A stretch of 56,729 nucleotides of DNA from Acetivibrio straminisolvens JCM 21531 (GTDB lineage Bacteria; Bacillota; Clostridia; Acetivibrionales; Acetivibrionaceae), in the NCBI RefSeq assembly GCF_000521465.1, contig NZ_BAVR01000019.1, positions 1 to 56,729 of the forward strand, given 5' to 3'. Below, piece after piece: positions 9,055 through 17,311 of this stretch (positions are counted from its first letter, which is position 1; every line of letters begins with the position of its first letter). Position numbers and translations under genes: made by a program. The notes under the pieces were generated by a model. The model searched no databases. It saw only the letters and a program-made list of their open reading frames with translations, and had not been told where the DNA came from.

Positions 9055-10623
9055 GTGAGAAAGGTAACAAGGATTGATGGAAACAATGCTCTCCAAGCTT
9101 TCAAACCAAAGGTAAGAGTGGCAGCTTATTGCAGGGTTTCAACCGATAGTGATGAGCAAATGGCAAACCTGGAAGCGCAAAAGGACCATTATGAATCCTA
9201 TATAAAAGCAAATCCTGATTGGGAATTTGCAGGGATTTACTATGATGAAGGCATTTCAGGTACAAAAAAGGAGAATCGGACTGGACTTTTAAGGCTGCTT
9301 GCAGATTGTGAAAACAAGAAAATTGACTTTATTATAACCAAGTCAGTCAGCAGATTTGCCAGAAACACAACCGACTGTATTGAGATGGTGAGAAAACTTA
9401 CCGATCTCGGTGTTTTCATCTATTTCGAGAAAGAGAATATAAACACGCGGCGCATGGAAGGCGAATTGGTGCTGACAATTTTGAGCAGCCTTGCAGAAAA
9501 CGAATCATTATCCATTGCAGAAAATAGTAAGTGGTCTATCAGGCGTAGGTTCCAAAACGGAACATACAAAATTTCGTACCCTCCCTATGGTTACGATTAT
9601 GTGGATGGAAAGCTATTTATCAATAAAGAACAGGCTGAAATCGTAAAGCGGATTTTTTCTGAAGCTTTGGCAGGTAAAGGTACACAGAAAATTGCAGATG
9701 GGCTAAATTCGGATAAAATCCCAACAAAGAGAGGTTCATACTGGACAGCGACAACTATCCGCAGCATTTTAAGCAATGAAAAATATACTGGGGATGTCCT
9801 TCTGCAAAAAACCTATACAGATGAGAATTTTAAGCGGCATTATAATCATGGGGAAAAAGATCAATACATGATAAAAGATCATCATGAAGCCATTATATCC
9901 CATGAGGAATATGAAGCCGCCCAAGAGATATTAAAGCAAAGAGGAAAAGAAAAAGGTGTAATTAAGGGAAGCAGCAAGTATCAAAACCGCTACCCTTTCT
10001 CGGGGAAAATCAAATGCGCAGAATGTGGCAGCAGTTTTAAGCGTCGAATTCATGGCAGTGGTAATCATAAGTACATTGCCTGGTGCTGCACAAAGCATAT
10101 AAAAGACGCTTCGGCTTGTTCAATGAAATTTGTCAGAGAGGATGCGATCCATCAGGCTTTTGTCGTTATGATGAATAAGCTTATTTTCGGTCATAAGTTC
10201 ATTCTAAGACCATTGCTGCAAAGCTTAAAGAAAACAAATTGCTCAGATAATCTAGCGAAGATTCAAGAATTGGAAGCAAAAATCAAAGAAAATACAGAGC
10301 GGGTTCAGGTGATTATGGGACTTATGGCTAGGGGATACCTGGAACCCGCTCTTTTTAATACACAAAAAAATGAGCTGCTCAAAGAAGCAGCCATATTAAA
10401 AGAACAAAAAGAAGCCATAAAACGCGCAATCGATGGGAGTCAGACTATCCTTGTTGAGGTTGAGAAGCTTCTTAAATTTGCAACGAAAGCTGAAAAGCAG
10501 ATGGATGCATTCGATAGCGAAATATTTGAGGATTTTACCCGCGAAATCATTGTGTTTTCACAAGAAGAAATAAGTTTCAAAATGAAATGCGGGTTGAACT
10601 TAAGAGAAAGGCTGGTGAAATGA
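9055..10623 (+). CDS. Large serine recombinase A
   Basis: A 522-residue site-specific recombinase. The resolvase domain opens with [16 protein letters not shown], where the Ser is the nucleophile, followed by DEGISGT and SVSRFARNT. The recombinase domain follows (YPPYGYDYVDGKL, TIRSILSNEKYTGDVLLQKTY), then a zinc ribbon with CAECGSSF and later Cys residues, and a coiled-coil C-terminus. AAGGAGGTGA at 9040-9049 supports the GTG at 9055 over the GTG at 9046. It overlaps the next gene by a few bases. Intact; likely part of the integrase set of an integrative element. Confidence 0.92.
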   Translation: MRKVTRIDGNNALQAFKPKVRVAAYCRVSTDSDEQMANLEAQKDHYESYIKANPDWEFAGIYYDEGISGTKKENRTGLLRLLADCENKKIDFIITKSVSRFARNTTDCIEMVRKLTDLGVFIYFEKENINTRRMEGELVLTILSSLAENESLSIAENSKWSIRRRFQNGTYKISYPPYGYDYVDGKLFINKEQAEIVKRIFSEALAGKGTQKIADGLNSDKIPTKRGSYWTATTIRSILSNEKYTGDVLLQKTYTDENFKRHYNHGEKDQYMIKDHHEAIISHEEYEAAQEILKQRGKEKGVIKGSSKYQNRYPFSGKIKCAECGSSFKRRIHGSGNHKYIAWCCTKHIKDASACSMKFVREDAIHQAFVVMMNKLIFGHKFILRPLLQSLKKTNCSDNLAKIQELEAKIKENTERVQVIMGLMARGYLEPALFNTQKNELLKEAAILKEQKEAIKRAIDGSQTILVEVEKLLKFATKAEKQMDAFDSEIFEDFTREIIVFSQEEISFKMKCGLNLRERLVK

Positions 10624-11078
10624 TGAGCCATATACCTTTTGGATATACCATTCAGAACGGTAGGGCTGTAATTAATGAAGAGGAAGCAGTTAAGATTGAG
10701 AAACTATTTGAGGCTTACCTTTCCGGGCTTTCTTTAACCGAAGCAGCCCAAAAAGCGGGCATTAAGCGCTACCACACATCTATTGCAAGAATGCTGGCAG
10801 ATAAACGGTATGTTGAGGACAAATTTTATCCGCCAATTATCAGCAAGGACACATTTGAAAAAGCACAACTGGAAAGACGCAGGCGAGCTGAGGCGCTTGG
10901 CAGGATTTATGAACATAAAGGAAATGAAAAGAAATGCCTGAATTTTAAGTTTCATGCTTCAATGCCAGATAATCTATACGATGATCCATTTCAGCAGGCA
11001 GAGTATGCTTATAGTCTTATTAAGAGCGAGGTGATTTTAGATGACAACCAGGAATGTTACGGTAATTCCTGCCCGTAA
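10620..11078 (+). CDS. Small recombinase-module accessory protein
   Basis: A 152-residue protein beginning [23 protein letters not shown], with [29 protein letters not shown] resembling the linker and DNA-binding part of a large serine recombinase, but without the catalytic Ser domain or zinc ribbon. Such short middle genes lie between two full recombinases in clostridial integration modules; a role in DNA-binding or directionality is only inferred. The start overlaps the stop of recombinase A and the end overlaps the start of recombinase B by 38 bases, so translation is probably coupled. Confidence 0.75.
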   Translation: MMSHIPFGYTIQNGRAVINEEEAVKIEKLFEAYLSGLSLTEAAQKAGIKRYHTSIARMLADKRYVEDKFYPPIISKDTFEKAQLERRRRAEALGRIYEHKGNEKKCLNFKFHASMPDNLYDDPFQQAEYAYSLIKSEVILDDNQECYGNSCP

Positions 11079-12608
11079 GCGAATCGGGAATAGTGCAAAG
11101 GCCGAGGAATTGCCAAAGCTTCGGGTAGCAGCTTACTGTCGTGTTTCTACGGACAGCGAGGAGCAGGCAACCAGTTATGAAGCGCAAATTGAGCACTACA
11201 CAAACTATATCAAAAGCAATCCCGAATGGGAGTTAGCAGGCATATTTGCAGATGAAGGTATTACCGGAACTAACACAAAAAAGCGTGAAGAATTTAACCG
11301 GATGATAGAAGAATGCATGCAGGGCAAAATCGATATGATAATTACAAAATCTATCAGCCGGTTTGCAAGAAATACGCTGGACTGCCTAAAGTACATAAGG
11401 CAGCTTAAAGAAAAAAATATTCCGGTTTACTTTGAAAAGGAAAATATAAACACATTGGATACCAAAGGGGAAATCCTGTTGACCATTATGGCATCTTTGG
11501 CACAGCAAGAAAGCCAATCGTTAAGCCAGAATGTAAAACTGGGGATTCAATACCGATACCAGCAAGGAAAAATCCATATCAATCACAACCGGTTTCTTGG
11601 CTATACAAAGGATAAGGATGGCAATTTAGTTATCGTTCCTGAAGAAGCTGAAATTGTTAAGCGCATTTACAGAGAATATCTTGAAGGATCCAGCATGCTG
11701 CAGATAGCAAGAGGTCTGGAAGCTGACGGAATTCTGACAGGTGCAGGCAATCACAGATGGCATACTAGTACTATCAATAAGATTTTGAGGAATGAAAAAT
11801 ATATCGGTGATGCGCTGTTGCAGAAAACCTATACGGTAGATTTTTATCGAAGAAAAGGGTACCCAATAATGGTATTGTTCCGCAATACTATGTAGAAAAC
11901 AGCCATGAGCCTATAATCCCGCGCGAAATATTTATGCAGGTTCAGGAACAGCTTGTCAAAAGAAGATGTGTGCATATAAGTAAGAACGGAAAAAAGAGAA
12001 ACTATAGCAATAATCATCCTTTATCACAGATGGTTTTCTGCGGCAATTGCCATGAAATATTCCGCAGGGTACATTGGAATAATCGAGGGAAGAAATCAAT
12101 CGTATGGAGATGTGTTAGCCGGTTAGAAAATACCGGTTTGTTTTGTACCGCTTCCACTATACTTGAAGATACGCTTAAAGAGAAAATTGTAGAAGCCATC
12201 AATGTAGCGGTCAGCGGAAAAAACTCTTTTCTGGCCATACTGAAGAAGAATATTGAAACCGTATTAAGCGTGGATTTGGATGAGACTACAGCAGACATTG
12301 ATAAAAGGCTAGAAGAACTCCAAACCGAGTTAATCCAAAAGGCAAATTCAAAGGAAGCATACGATAATATTGTCAATGAGATTTACCGACTACGTGATCT
12401 AAGGCAAGAAACCCTTTCGAGAAACGCTCTCCGCCAAGATAAGCGGGATCGGATTGCTGAGATGACTGATTTCCTTAACACGCAAACCAGTGATATTGCG
12501 GAGTTTGATGATAAACTGGTTAGGAAACTAGTTGAAAAGGCAACTGTATATGATGACAGGCTAGTGGTAGAGTTTAAGTCGGGTCTGGAAATAGAAGTGA
12601 AACTATAA
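11041..12608 (+). CDS. Large serine recombinase B (one-base frameshift)
   Basis: A recombinase of about 522 residues once one base is restored. The catalytic domain shows [23 protein letters not shown] and SISRFARNT; the recombinase domain ends at [26 protein letters not shown] is missing in the run at 11841-11845; beyond it the expected [26 protein letters not shown] reads in the next frame, then a zinc ribbon (FCGNCHE, later Cys) and coiled coil to the stop. Its last 30 codons are closely copied at 29849-29944. Followed by a terminator hairpin. Confidence 0.88.
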
Positions 12609-12679
12609 GGTTGTAATAAAATAGTATTAATGGTTTAAGTCAGGAATCGATAATAATAGAAAATATAAAATGGGTTTGC

Positions 12680-12718
12680 CGCCGATTAAGGTGCAGTGGT
12701 ATCTTAGTCGGCGTTTTT
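12680..12718 (+). terminator. Terminator after recombinase module
   Basis: Stem CGCCGATTAAG at 12680-12690 pairs with CTTAGTCGGCG at 12703-12713 (one G-T pair), followed by TTTTT. It lies 72 bases after the recombinase stop. Confidence 0.8.
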
Positions 12719-12743
12719 ATAGTTAACTTACAACAAAATCATA

Positions 12744-12791
12744 TTGACAACTATCGATATGTTCGTTATTATTATATCGAGAACATTCGAT
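12744..12791 (+). promoter_or_regulatory. ars promoter and ArsR operator
   Basis: TTGACA at 12744-12749 and TATTAT at 12767-12772 are 17 bases apart, a strong sigma-A promoter. An inverted repeat, ATCGATATGTTC at 12753-12764 and GAACATTCGAT at 12781-12791, overlaps the spacer and -10 and flanks the likely start point. The position suggests that ArsR bound here blocks RNA polymerase until arsenite is present. Confidence 0.8.
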
Positions 12792-12827
12792 AACATTGAT
12801 GCATATAAATATGTAGGAGGTTATTAT

Positions 12828-13157
12828 ATGAAACATTCATATGAAGATTATGTTCCTGCAATTAAGGCTATGTCAGATGAAACGCGATTAAAGATTATTG
12901 ATATGTTATCGTGCGGAGAAATGTGCGCATGCGAAATATTGGAAAAATTAAGCATTTCCCAATCCACTCTTAGCTATCACATGAAGATATTATCTGAAAG
13001 CGGACTTGTAAATGCAGTACGTGATGGTGCCTGGATGAGATATACGCTTAATATGGAAAAAATAGATGAACTTAAAACTTTTTTAGTATGCATAACAAGC
13101 GACAAAGAAGATTGTATTTGTAAACTATGCAAAAAATCCAATAATCAATGTTGTTAA
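12828..13157 (+). CDS. arsR: ArsR-family arsenic-responsive repressor
   Basis: A 109-residue winged-helix repressor. MSDETRLKIIDMLS is the first helix, CGEMCACEILEKLSISQSTLSYHMKIL is the recognition region, and CAC matches the CxC arsenite-binding motif in the ELCVCDL position. The C-terminus adds more cysteines (CICKLCKK and a final CC). ATG 12828 follows TAGGAGG at 12814-12820; the in-frame start at 12744 would begin in the promoter. It heads the arsenic operon and should repress it through the inverted repeat just upstream. Confidence 0.92.
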   Translation: MKHSYEDYVPAIKAMSDETRLKIIDMLSCGEMCACEILEKLSISQSTLSYHMKILSESGLVNAVRDGAWMRYTLNMEKIDELKTFLVCITSDKEDCICKLCKKSNNQCC

Positions 13158-13224
13158 AGAGGATTTGGCTTTAATAGAAAATATCCGACTGTTATTGTGA
13201 GTTAGAAGGCGAGGTTTTTATTAT

Positions 13225-14238
13225 ATGCAAACATTGAAGGCAATCTGGGATTTTTTCCAAAGTCAGTTACTAGGGATGAAATGGCTAAATGATTTAATCA
13301 GCAGAGGACTTAATTTATTGGGTTTTGACACGACTAGCCGTTGGATTGGAAGCGTTCAATTTTTTATTTATGATGTTATTAAAATTACCCTACTCTTGTG
13401 TTTTTTGATTTTTATAATTAGCTACATCCAAAGTTATTTTCCGCCCGAGCGAAGCAGGAAGATATTAGGACGTTTTCATGGTATCGGAGCCAACTCGGTT
13501 GCTGCCCTGCTTGGAACGGTAACACCTTTCTGTTCATGCTCTTCAATACCGCTCTTTATCGGCTTTACATCTGCAGGCCTGCCTTTGGGCGTGACATTTT
13601 CGTTCCTGATATCATCACCTATGGTAGATCTCGGCTCGCTTGTTCTGCTTATGAGCATCTTCGGCGCAAAGGTTGCTGTCATATACGTTATTGCCGGTCT
13701 GATAATAGCTGTTATCGGCGGTACGCTTATTGAGAAGCTGCACATGGAGAAGCATGTAGAGAGCTTTATATATACTGCAGGTAGCGTAGATATAGAATCC
13801 CCCAATTTAACAAGAAAAGACCGGCTTGTTTATGCCAAAGAGCAAATGCTTTCGACATTTAAGAAGGTGTTCCCCTATATCTTGATCGGTGTTGGTATCG
13901 GGGCGGTCATTCATAACTGGATTCCTGAAGGATGGGTGTCAACTGCACTAGGAAGCAATAATCCCTTTGGGGTAATATTGGCGACATTAATCGGTGTTCC
14001 AATGTATGCGGATATATTCGGTACAATACCCGTTGCAGAAGCGTTATTTGCTAAAGGCGCACAGCTTGGAGTTATCTTGTCTTTTATGATGGCGGTAACC
14101 ACGCTTTCGCTGCCTTCAATGATTATGTTGCGAAAGGCTATAAAGCCCAAACTGCTGGCTCTGTTTATTGCTATCTGTACAATTGGAATCATAATTATCG
14201 GTTATTTGTTCAATGCTTTTCAGGCACTGATAGTTTAG
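13225..14238 (+). CDS. DUF318/ArsP-like permease
   Basis: A 337-residue membrane protein with about eight segments. The signature TPFCSCSSIPLFIGF near residue 109 and a second repeat with LIGVPMYADIFGTIPVAEAL identify the COG0701 permease family, which includes ArsP exporters of trivalent organoarsenicals. The CSCSS cysteines are likely to bind the thiophilic substrate. Position between arsR and acr3 supports an arsenic role; zinc or copper export has been proposed for other members. A good AGGCGAGG-like ribosome site precedes the ATG. Confidence 0.8.
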   Translation: MQTLKAIWDFFQSQLLGMKWLNDLISRGLNLLGFDTTSRWIGSVQFFIYDVIKITLLLCFLIFIISYIQSYFPPERSRKILGRFHGIGANSVAALLGTVTPFCSCSSIPLFIGFTSAGLPLGVTFSFLISSPMVDLGSLVLLMSIFGAKVAVIYVIAGLIIAVIGGTLIEKLHMEKHVESFIYTAGSVDIESPNLTRKDRLVYAKEQMLSTFKKVFPYILIGVGIGAVIHNWIPEGWVSTALGSNNPFGVILATLIGVPMYADIFGTIPVAEALFAKGAQLGVILSFMMAVTTLSLPSMIMLRKAIKPKLLALFIAICTIGIIIIGYLFNAFQALIV

Positions 14239-14251
14239 GAGGTAATAAAAC

Positions 14252-14824
14252 ATGGAAAACACTTACCGGACTCTGCCAAACGGAGAACTATTAGTAGAGG
14301 AATCCTGTTGCTCTCGCGAGTTCGAAACGGCATCCGCAAAGAAGATTATTGTTGAGTATCTCTATCTAGATCGCGAAACATGTGACCGTTGTGTTGGAAC
14401 AGACAATGCACTTGATGAGGTTATGAAGGTACTTATCCCCACTCTGAGTATTGCTGGATTTGAAGTAGAGTATAACAAAATTGAGATGAAAACAGCAGAA
14501 ATTGCAGAGCAGTACAAGTTTATTTCCTCACCTACAATTCGTGTAAACGGTCATGATATTTGCAAATCAATTGTAGAGAATAACTGCGGTTGCTGTAGTG
14601 ACATTAGTGGAACCGATGTAAACTGTCGGGTGTTCGAGTATGATGGAGAACTCTATGAGGTGCCTCCGAAAGAAATGCTTGCTAAAGCCATCCTAAACGC
14701 AGTATTTGAGCAGGCTGAGATCAGTTATTCATGCGAAGAGTATGAATTACCTAAAAACCTAAAAGAATTTTATGAAGGAAAGAAAAACAAATCGAGCTGT
14801 TCTTGTGAGGATAAATGTTGCTGA
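14252..14824 (+). CDS. DUF2703 thioredoxin-like arsenic-operon protein
   Basis: A 190-residue cysteine-rich protein. Residues about 30-150 match DUF2703: IVEYLYLDRETCDRCVGTD has a CxxC pair, followed by FISSPTIRVNGHDICK, a thioredoxin-fold cis-Pro region. Further clusters are NNCGCCSD and the C-terminal SCSCEDKCC. The family occurs in ars and mercury-type operons; metal binding or thiol transfer is probable but unproven. It starts 13 bases after the permease with TAGGAGGT as ribosome site. A weak hairpin follows before the thioredoxin gene. Confidence 0.75.
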   Translation: MENTYRTLPNGELLVEESCCSREFETASAKKIIVEYLYLDRETCDRCVGTDNALDEVMKVLIPTLSIAGFEVEYNKIEMKTAEIAEQYKFISSPTIRVNGHDICKSIVENNCGCCSDISGTDVNCRVFEYDGELYEVPPKEMLAKAILNAVFEQAEISYSCEEYELPKNLKEFYEGKKNKSSCSCEDKCC

Positions 14825-14855
14825 TGGATAAGACAGAAAACTATGATGATCTGAT

Positions 14856-14877
14856 ACTCATTCATTGAGTTTTTTTT
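14856..14877 (+). terminator. Weak intra-operon hairpin with T tract
   Basis: ACTCA at 14856-14860 pairs with TGAGT at 14866-14870 and runs into eight T residues. The stem is only five pairs, so it may reduce rather than stop transcription into the thioredoxin, acr3 and arsC genes. Confidence 0.45.
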
Positions 14878-14921
14878 ACGTATCGTAGAAAGTTAAAAAA
14901 TATAAAAAGGAGAGATTCATT

Positions 14922-15272
14922 ATGGCGTTATTTGGAAAGAAAAATAAAAAAGAAGTAACTTCATGTTGCTGTGGTGGAAATTGTGATGTGGAAAGCATGG
15001 TAAAGGCAGAAGTCGCTAAATCCCAAGGTGCAGGAGTGAAGATACTAGGAAGCGGATGCGCCAAGTGTAACCAACTTGAGGAGGCAACAAAAGCAGCTTT
15101 GGAACAGTTGGGAATGGATACTACCATTGAACATATAACTGATTTTGCCCGGATTGCATCCTACGGCGTAATGACAACCCCTGCTCTTGTCATCGACGGT
15201 AAAGTGGTTTCATACGGCAAGGTGCTGAAAACTGAGGAGGTTGTTAAAATCCTGCAGAAGGTCAGGGGATAA
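14922..15272 (+). CDS. Small thioredoxin-family redox protein
   Basis: A 116-residue protein. The N-terminus has a Cys cluster (SCCCGGNC near residues 18-25) that could bind metal. The core, VKILGSGCAKCNQLEEATKAAL, has the active-site CxxC of the Thioredoxin_3 family, and MTTPALVIDGKV holds the cis-Pro. Such proteins reduce arsenate reductase in ars operons; here the ArsC-type enzyme is two genes downstream. RBS AAGGAGAG precedes the ATG. Confidence 0.85.
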   Translation: MALFGKKNKKEVTSCCCGGNCDVESMVKAEVAKSQGAGVKILGSGCAKCNQLEEATKAALEQLGMDTTIEHITDFARIASYGVMTTPALVIDGKVVSYGKVLKTEEVVKILQKVRG

Positions 15273-15302
15273 CAAAACGTGGCAATAGAGAGGGAAGATA
15301 TC

Positions 15303-16355
15303 ATGGGGAAAAATGACAGTGCAAAAATTGGATTTTTTGAAAAATATCTGACAATATGGGTTGTACTTTGTATGGTTATTGGAGTTTTAATCGGTATGTA
15401 CTTACCAGGAATTCCAGATTTCCTCGGACGTTTCGAGTATGCAAATGTATCAATCCCTATTGCCATACTCATTTGGCTCATGATTTATCCGATGATGCTC
15501 AAAGTTGACTTCCAGAGTATCAAAAACGTTGGTAAAAATCCGAAAGGATTATTTGTTACATGGGTAACCAACTGGATGATAAAGCCTTTTACCATGTTCG
15601 GCATTGCATGGCTGTTTTTCTTTGTAATTTTTAGATCTTTAATCCCGGCAGAATTGGCACAAGACTATCTCGCGGGAGCAATACTTCTTGGAGCGGCACC
15701 GTGTACTGCGATGGTATTTGTATGGAGCTATTTGACCAAAGGCAACCCAGCTTATACCGTGGTGCAAGTGGCAACAAACGATCTTATAATTCTCATAGCA
15801 TTCACGCCTATAGTTGCGTTTCTTCTAGGTGTGGGCGGTGTAACCATACCATGGGATACCCTTATTCTATCTGTAATATTGTTTGTTGTTATCCCATTGG
15901 CTGGTGGTATAATTACCCGTAATTACATCACAAAAAAGCGAGGGCTCGATTACTTTGAAAAGAGTTTTATACCGAAGTTTGGGAATATCACTACCATAGG
16001 TTTATTGCTAACATTAATAATAATCTTTTCATTCCAGGGCGATGTAATTCTGAATAATCCTCTGCACATTGTTTTAATAGCTATACCATTGATTATTCAG
16101 ACTTTTCTAATCTTTTTCATTGCATATCTGGCAAGCAAGGCTATAAAGCTTCCACATGAAATAGCAGCACCTGCCGCTATGATTGGTGCCTCTAACTTTT
16201 TTGAACTGGCAGTTGCCGTTGCGATTTCTTTGTTTGGCACAGAAAGCCCGGCTGCACTTGCTACCATTGTAGGGGTGCTTACTGAAGTGCCGGTTATGTT
16301 GATACTTGTAAAGATAGCGAATAATACAAGGCACTGGTTTCCAGAAAGAAAGTAG
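15303..16355 (+). CDS. acr3: Arsenite efflux transporter Acr3
   Basis: A 350-residue transporter with ten predicted membrane segments. ILLGAAPCTAMVFVWSYLTKGN contains the Cys shown in the Acr3 family to be essential for arsenite transport, and VQVATNDLIILIAFTPIV and IGASNFFELAVAVAISLFG are family-specific. It exports As(III) driven by the proton gradient. ATG 15303 is preceded by AGAGGGAAG; an in-frame GTG at 15279 lacks a good site. arsC follows directly. Confidence 0.95.
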   Translation: MGKNDSAKIGFFEKYLTIWVVLCMVIGVLIGMYLPGIPDFLGRFEYANVSIPIAILIWLMIYPMMLKVDFQSIKNVGKNPKGLFVTWVTNWMIKPFTMFGIAWLFFFVIFRSLIPAELAQDYLAGAILLGAAPCTAMVFVWSYLTKGNPAYTVVQVATNDLIILIAFTPIVAFLLGVGGVTIPWDTLILSVILFVVIPLAGGIITRNYITKKRGLDYFEKSFIPKFGNITTIGLLLTLIIIFSFQGDVILNNPLHIVLIAIPLIIQTFLIFFIAYLASKAIKLPHEIAAPAAMIGASNFFELAVAVAISLFGTESPAALATIVGVLTEVPVMLILVKIANNTRHWFPERK

Positions 16356-16364
16356 GTATGGTCG

Positions 16365-16765
16365 ATGAGTAATAAACCTAAAGTCGCATTTATTTGTATT
16401 CATAATTCATGCCGTAGCCAAATAGCTGAGGCGCTTGGCAAGTATTTTGCGGGAGATATATTTGAAAGCTACTCTGCCGGCACAGAAGCAAAACACAAAA
16501 TCAATCAAGACGCTGTGCGCTTAATGAAAGAGCTTTATAATATAGACATGGAGAAAACCCAGTATTCAAAGCACATTGATGAAATCCCTCCGGTAGATAT
16601 AGTCATTACAATGGGATGCAATGTGGAATGCCCTTACCTTCCATGTAAACATAGGGAAGATTGGGGACTGGATGATCCAACAGGTAAGAGTGATGAGGAA
16701 TTTAAAAAAGTATCTCAACGATAGAGACAAAGATAAGAGAGCTAAAAGACAGACTAAAGTCATAA
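16365..16765 (+). CDS. arsC: Arsenate reductase, LMW-phosphatase type (one-base frameshift)
   Basis: A protein of the thioredoxin-coupled ArsC family. FICIHNSCRSQIAEAL holds the catalytic Cys-x5-Arg loop, and MGCNVECPYLPCKH contains the two further Cys of the disulfide relay, then DWGLDDPTGKSDEEF. A base is missing at about 16721; adding it restores RIETKIRELKDRLKS and a stop at 16765 (133 residues). As written the protein ends at 16724 after SQR, with the catalytic parts intact. Reduces As(V) to As(III) for Acr3. Confidence 0.9.
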
Positions 16766-16815
16766 TAATTATAACGTCAACTACAAATATAGTGGTTGGC
16801 GTTATAATTATTATG
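16761..16815. terminator. Long AT-rich hairpin ending the ars operon
   Basis: CATAATAATTATAACG at 16761-16776 pairs exactly with 16800-16815, and the stem extends inward through GTCAACTAC and GTGGTTGGC with a few G-T pairs to a loop of about six bases. The result is a stem of about 24 pairs with A/T-rich ends, so it may terminate transcription in both directions. It touches the corrected arsC stop codon. Confidence 0.65.
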
Positions 16816-17053
16816 TCGATATGTTACCATGAACATTGGTTTTCAGAAAAAATGCAAAAAACTCATTGACATGTTCCCGTAAACGAAAGGTGCAAAAAAT
16901 CAGCCAAGACATCAATCCAAGAAGCTCATTCCACGTAGAGTGCGTAGTATTGATGTCGCGGCTGTAAGCCTTTATTTTACTAGGTTTCCGGAAGTACATC
17001 CAAGTTGTCTACTCAACCTAAAGGTCCAAAATACGTACATGGGAACATATCGA
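16816..17053. repeat. Palindromic non-coding element with terminal inverted repeats
   Basis: TCGATATGTTACCATGAAC at 16816-16834 is matched in inverse by 17035-17053, with 17 of 19 bases agreeing. A nested inverted pair GACATCAAT (16908-16916) and ATTGATGTC (16949-16957) lies inside. No gene is visible. The left 110 bases recur at about 33358-33465. No target duplication was found. It could be a MITE-like element or a remnant of a larger mobile unit. Confidence 0.5.
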
Positions 17054-17089
17054 GGGGGTATTTTTTGAGTGAAATTTAACTCAAAATAG

Positions 17090-17153
17090 ATAGGGTTGAG
17101 TTGACAGAATAGATAACGAGTATTTTTCATAGGGTTGAGGAGACAGGATGGAT
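17090..17153 (+). repeat. Two direct repeats before the RM island
   Basis: Two 25-base copies starting ATAGGGTTGAG lie at 17090-17114 and 17129-17153 and agree at 21 positions. Centre spacing is 39 bases. They are about 85 bases before a TTGACA at 17238-17243 and may be regulator sites for the downstream operon; this is inference. Confidence 0.4.
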
Positions 17154-17311
17154 GTAAAGTATATAAATATTTTTTCTCTTGTCTAGCATGTTTTATATGT
17201 TTTTAAAGCTTCAAATTACCAATATTAAATTTTAGTATTGACATATTAAAATTTATTGATACACTACTATTAGTGGAAGGTTTTCACATATTGATAGAAA
17301 GGAGGAAAAAC

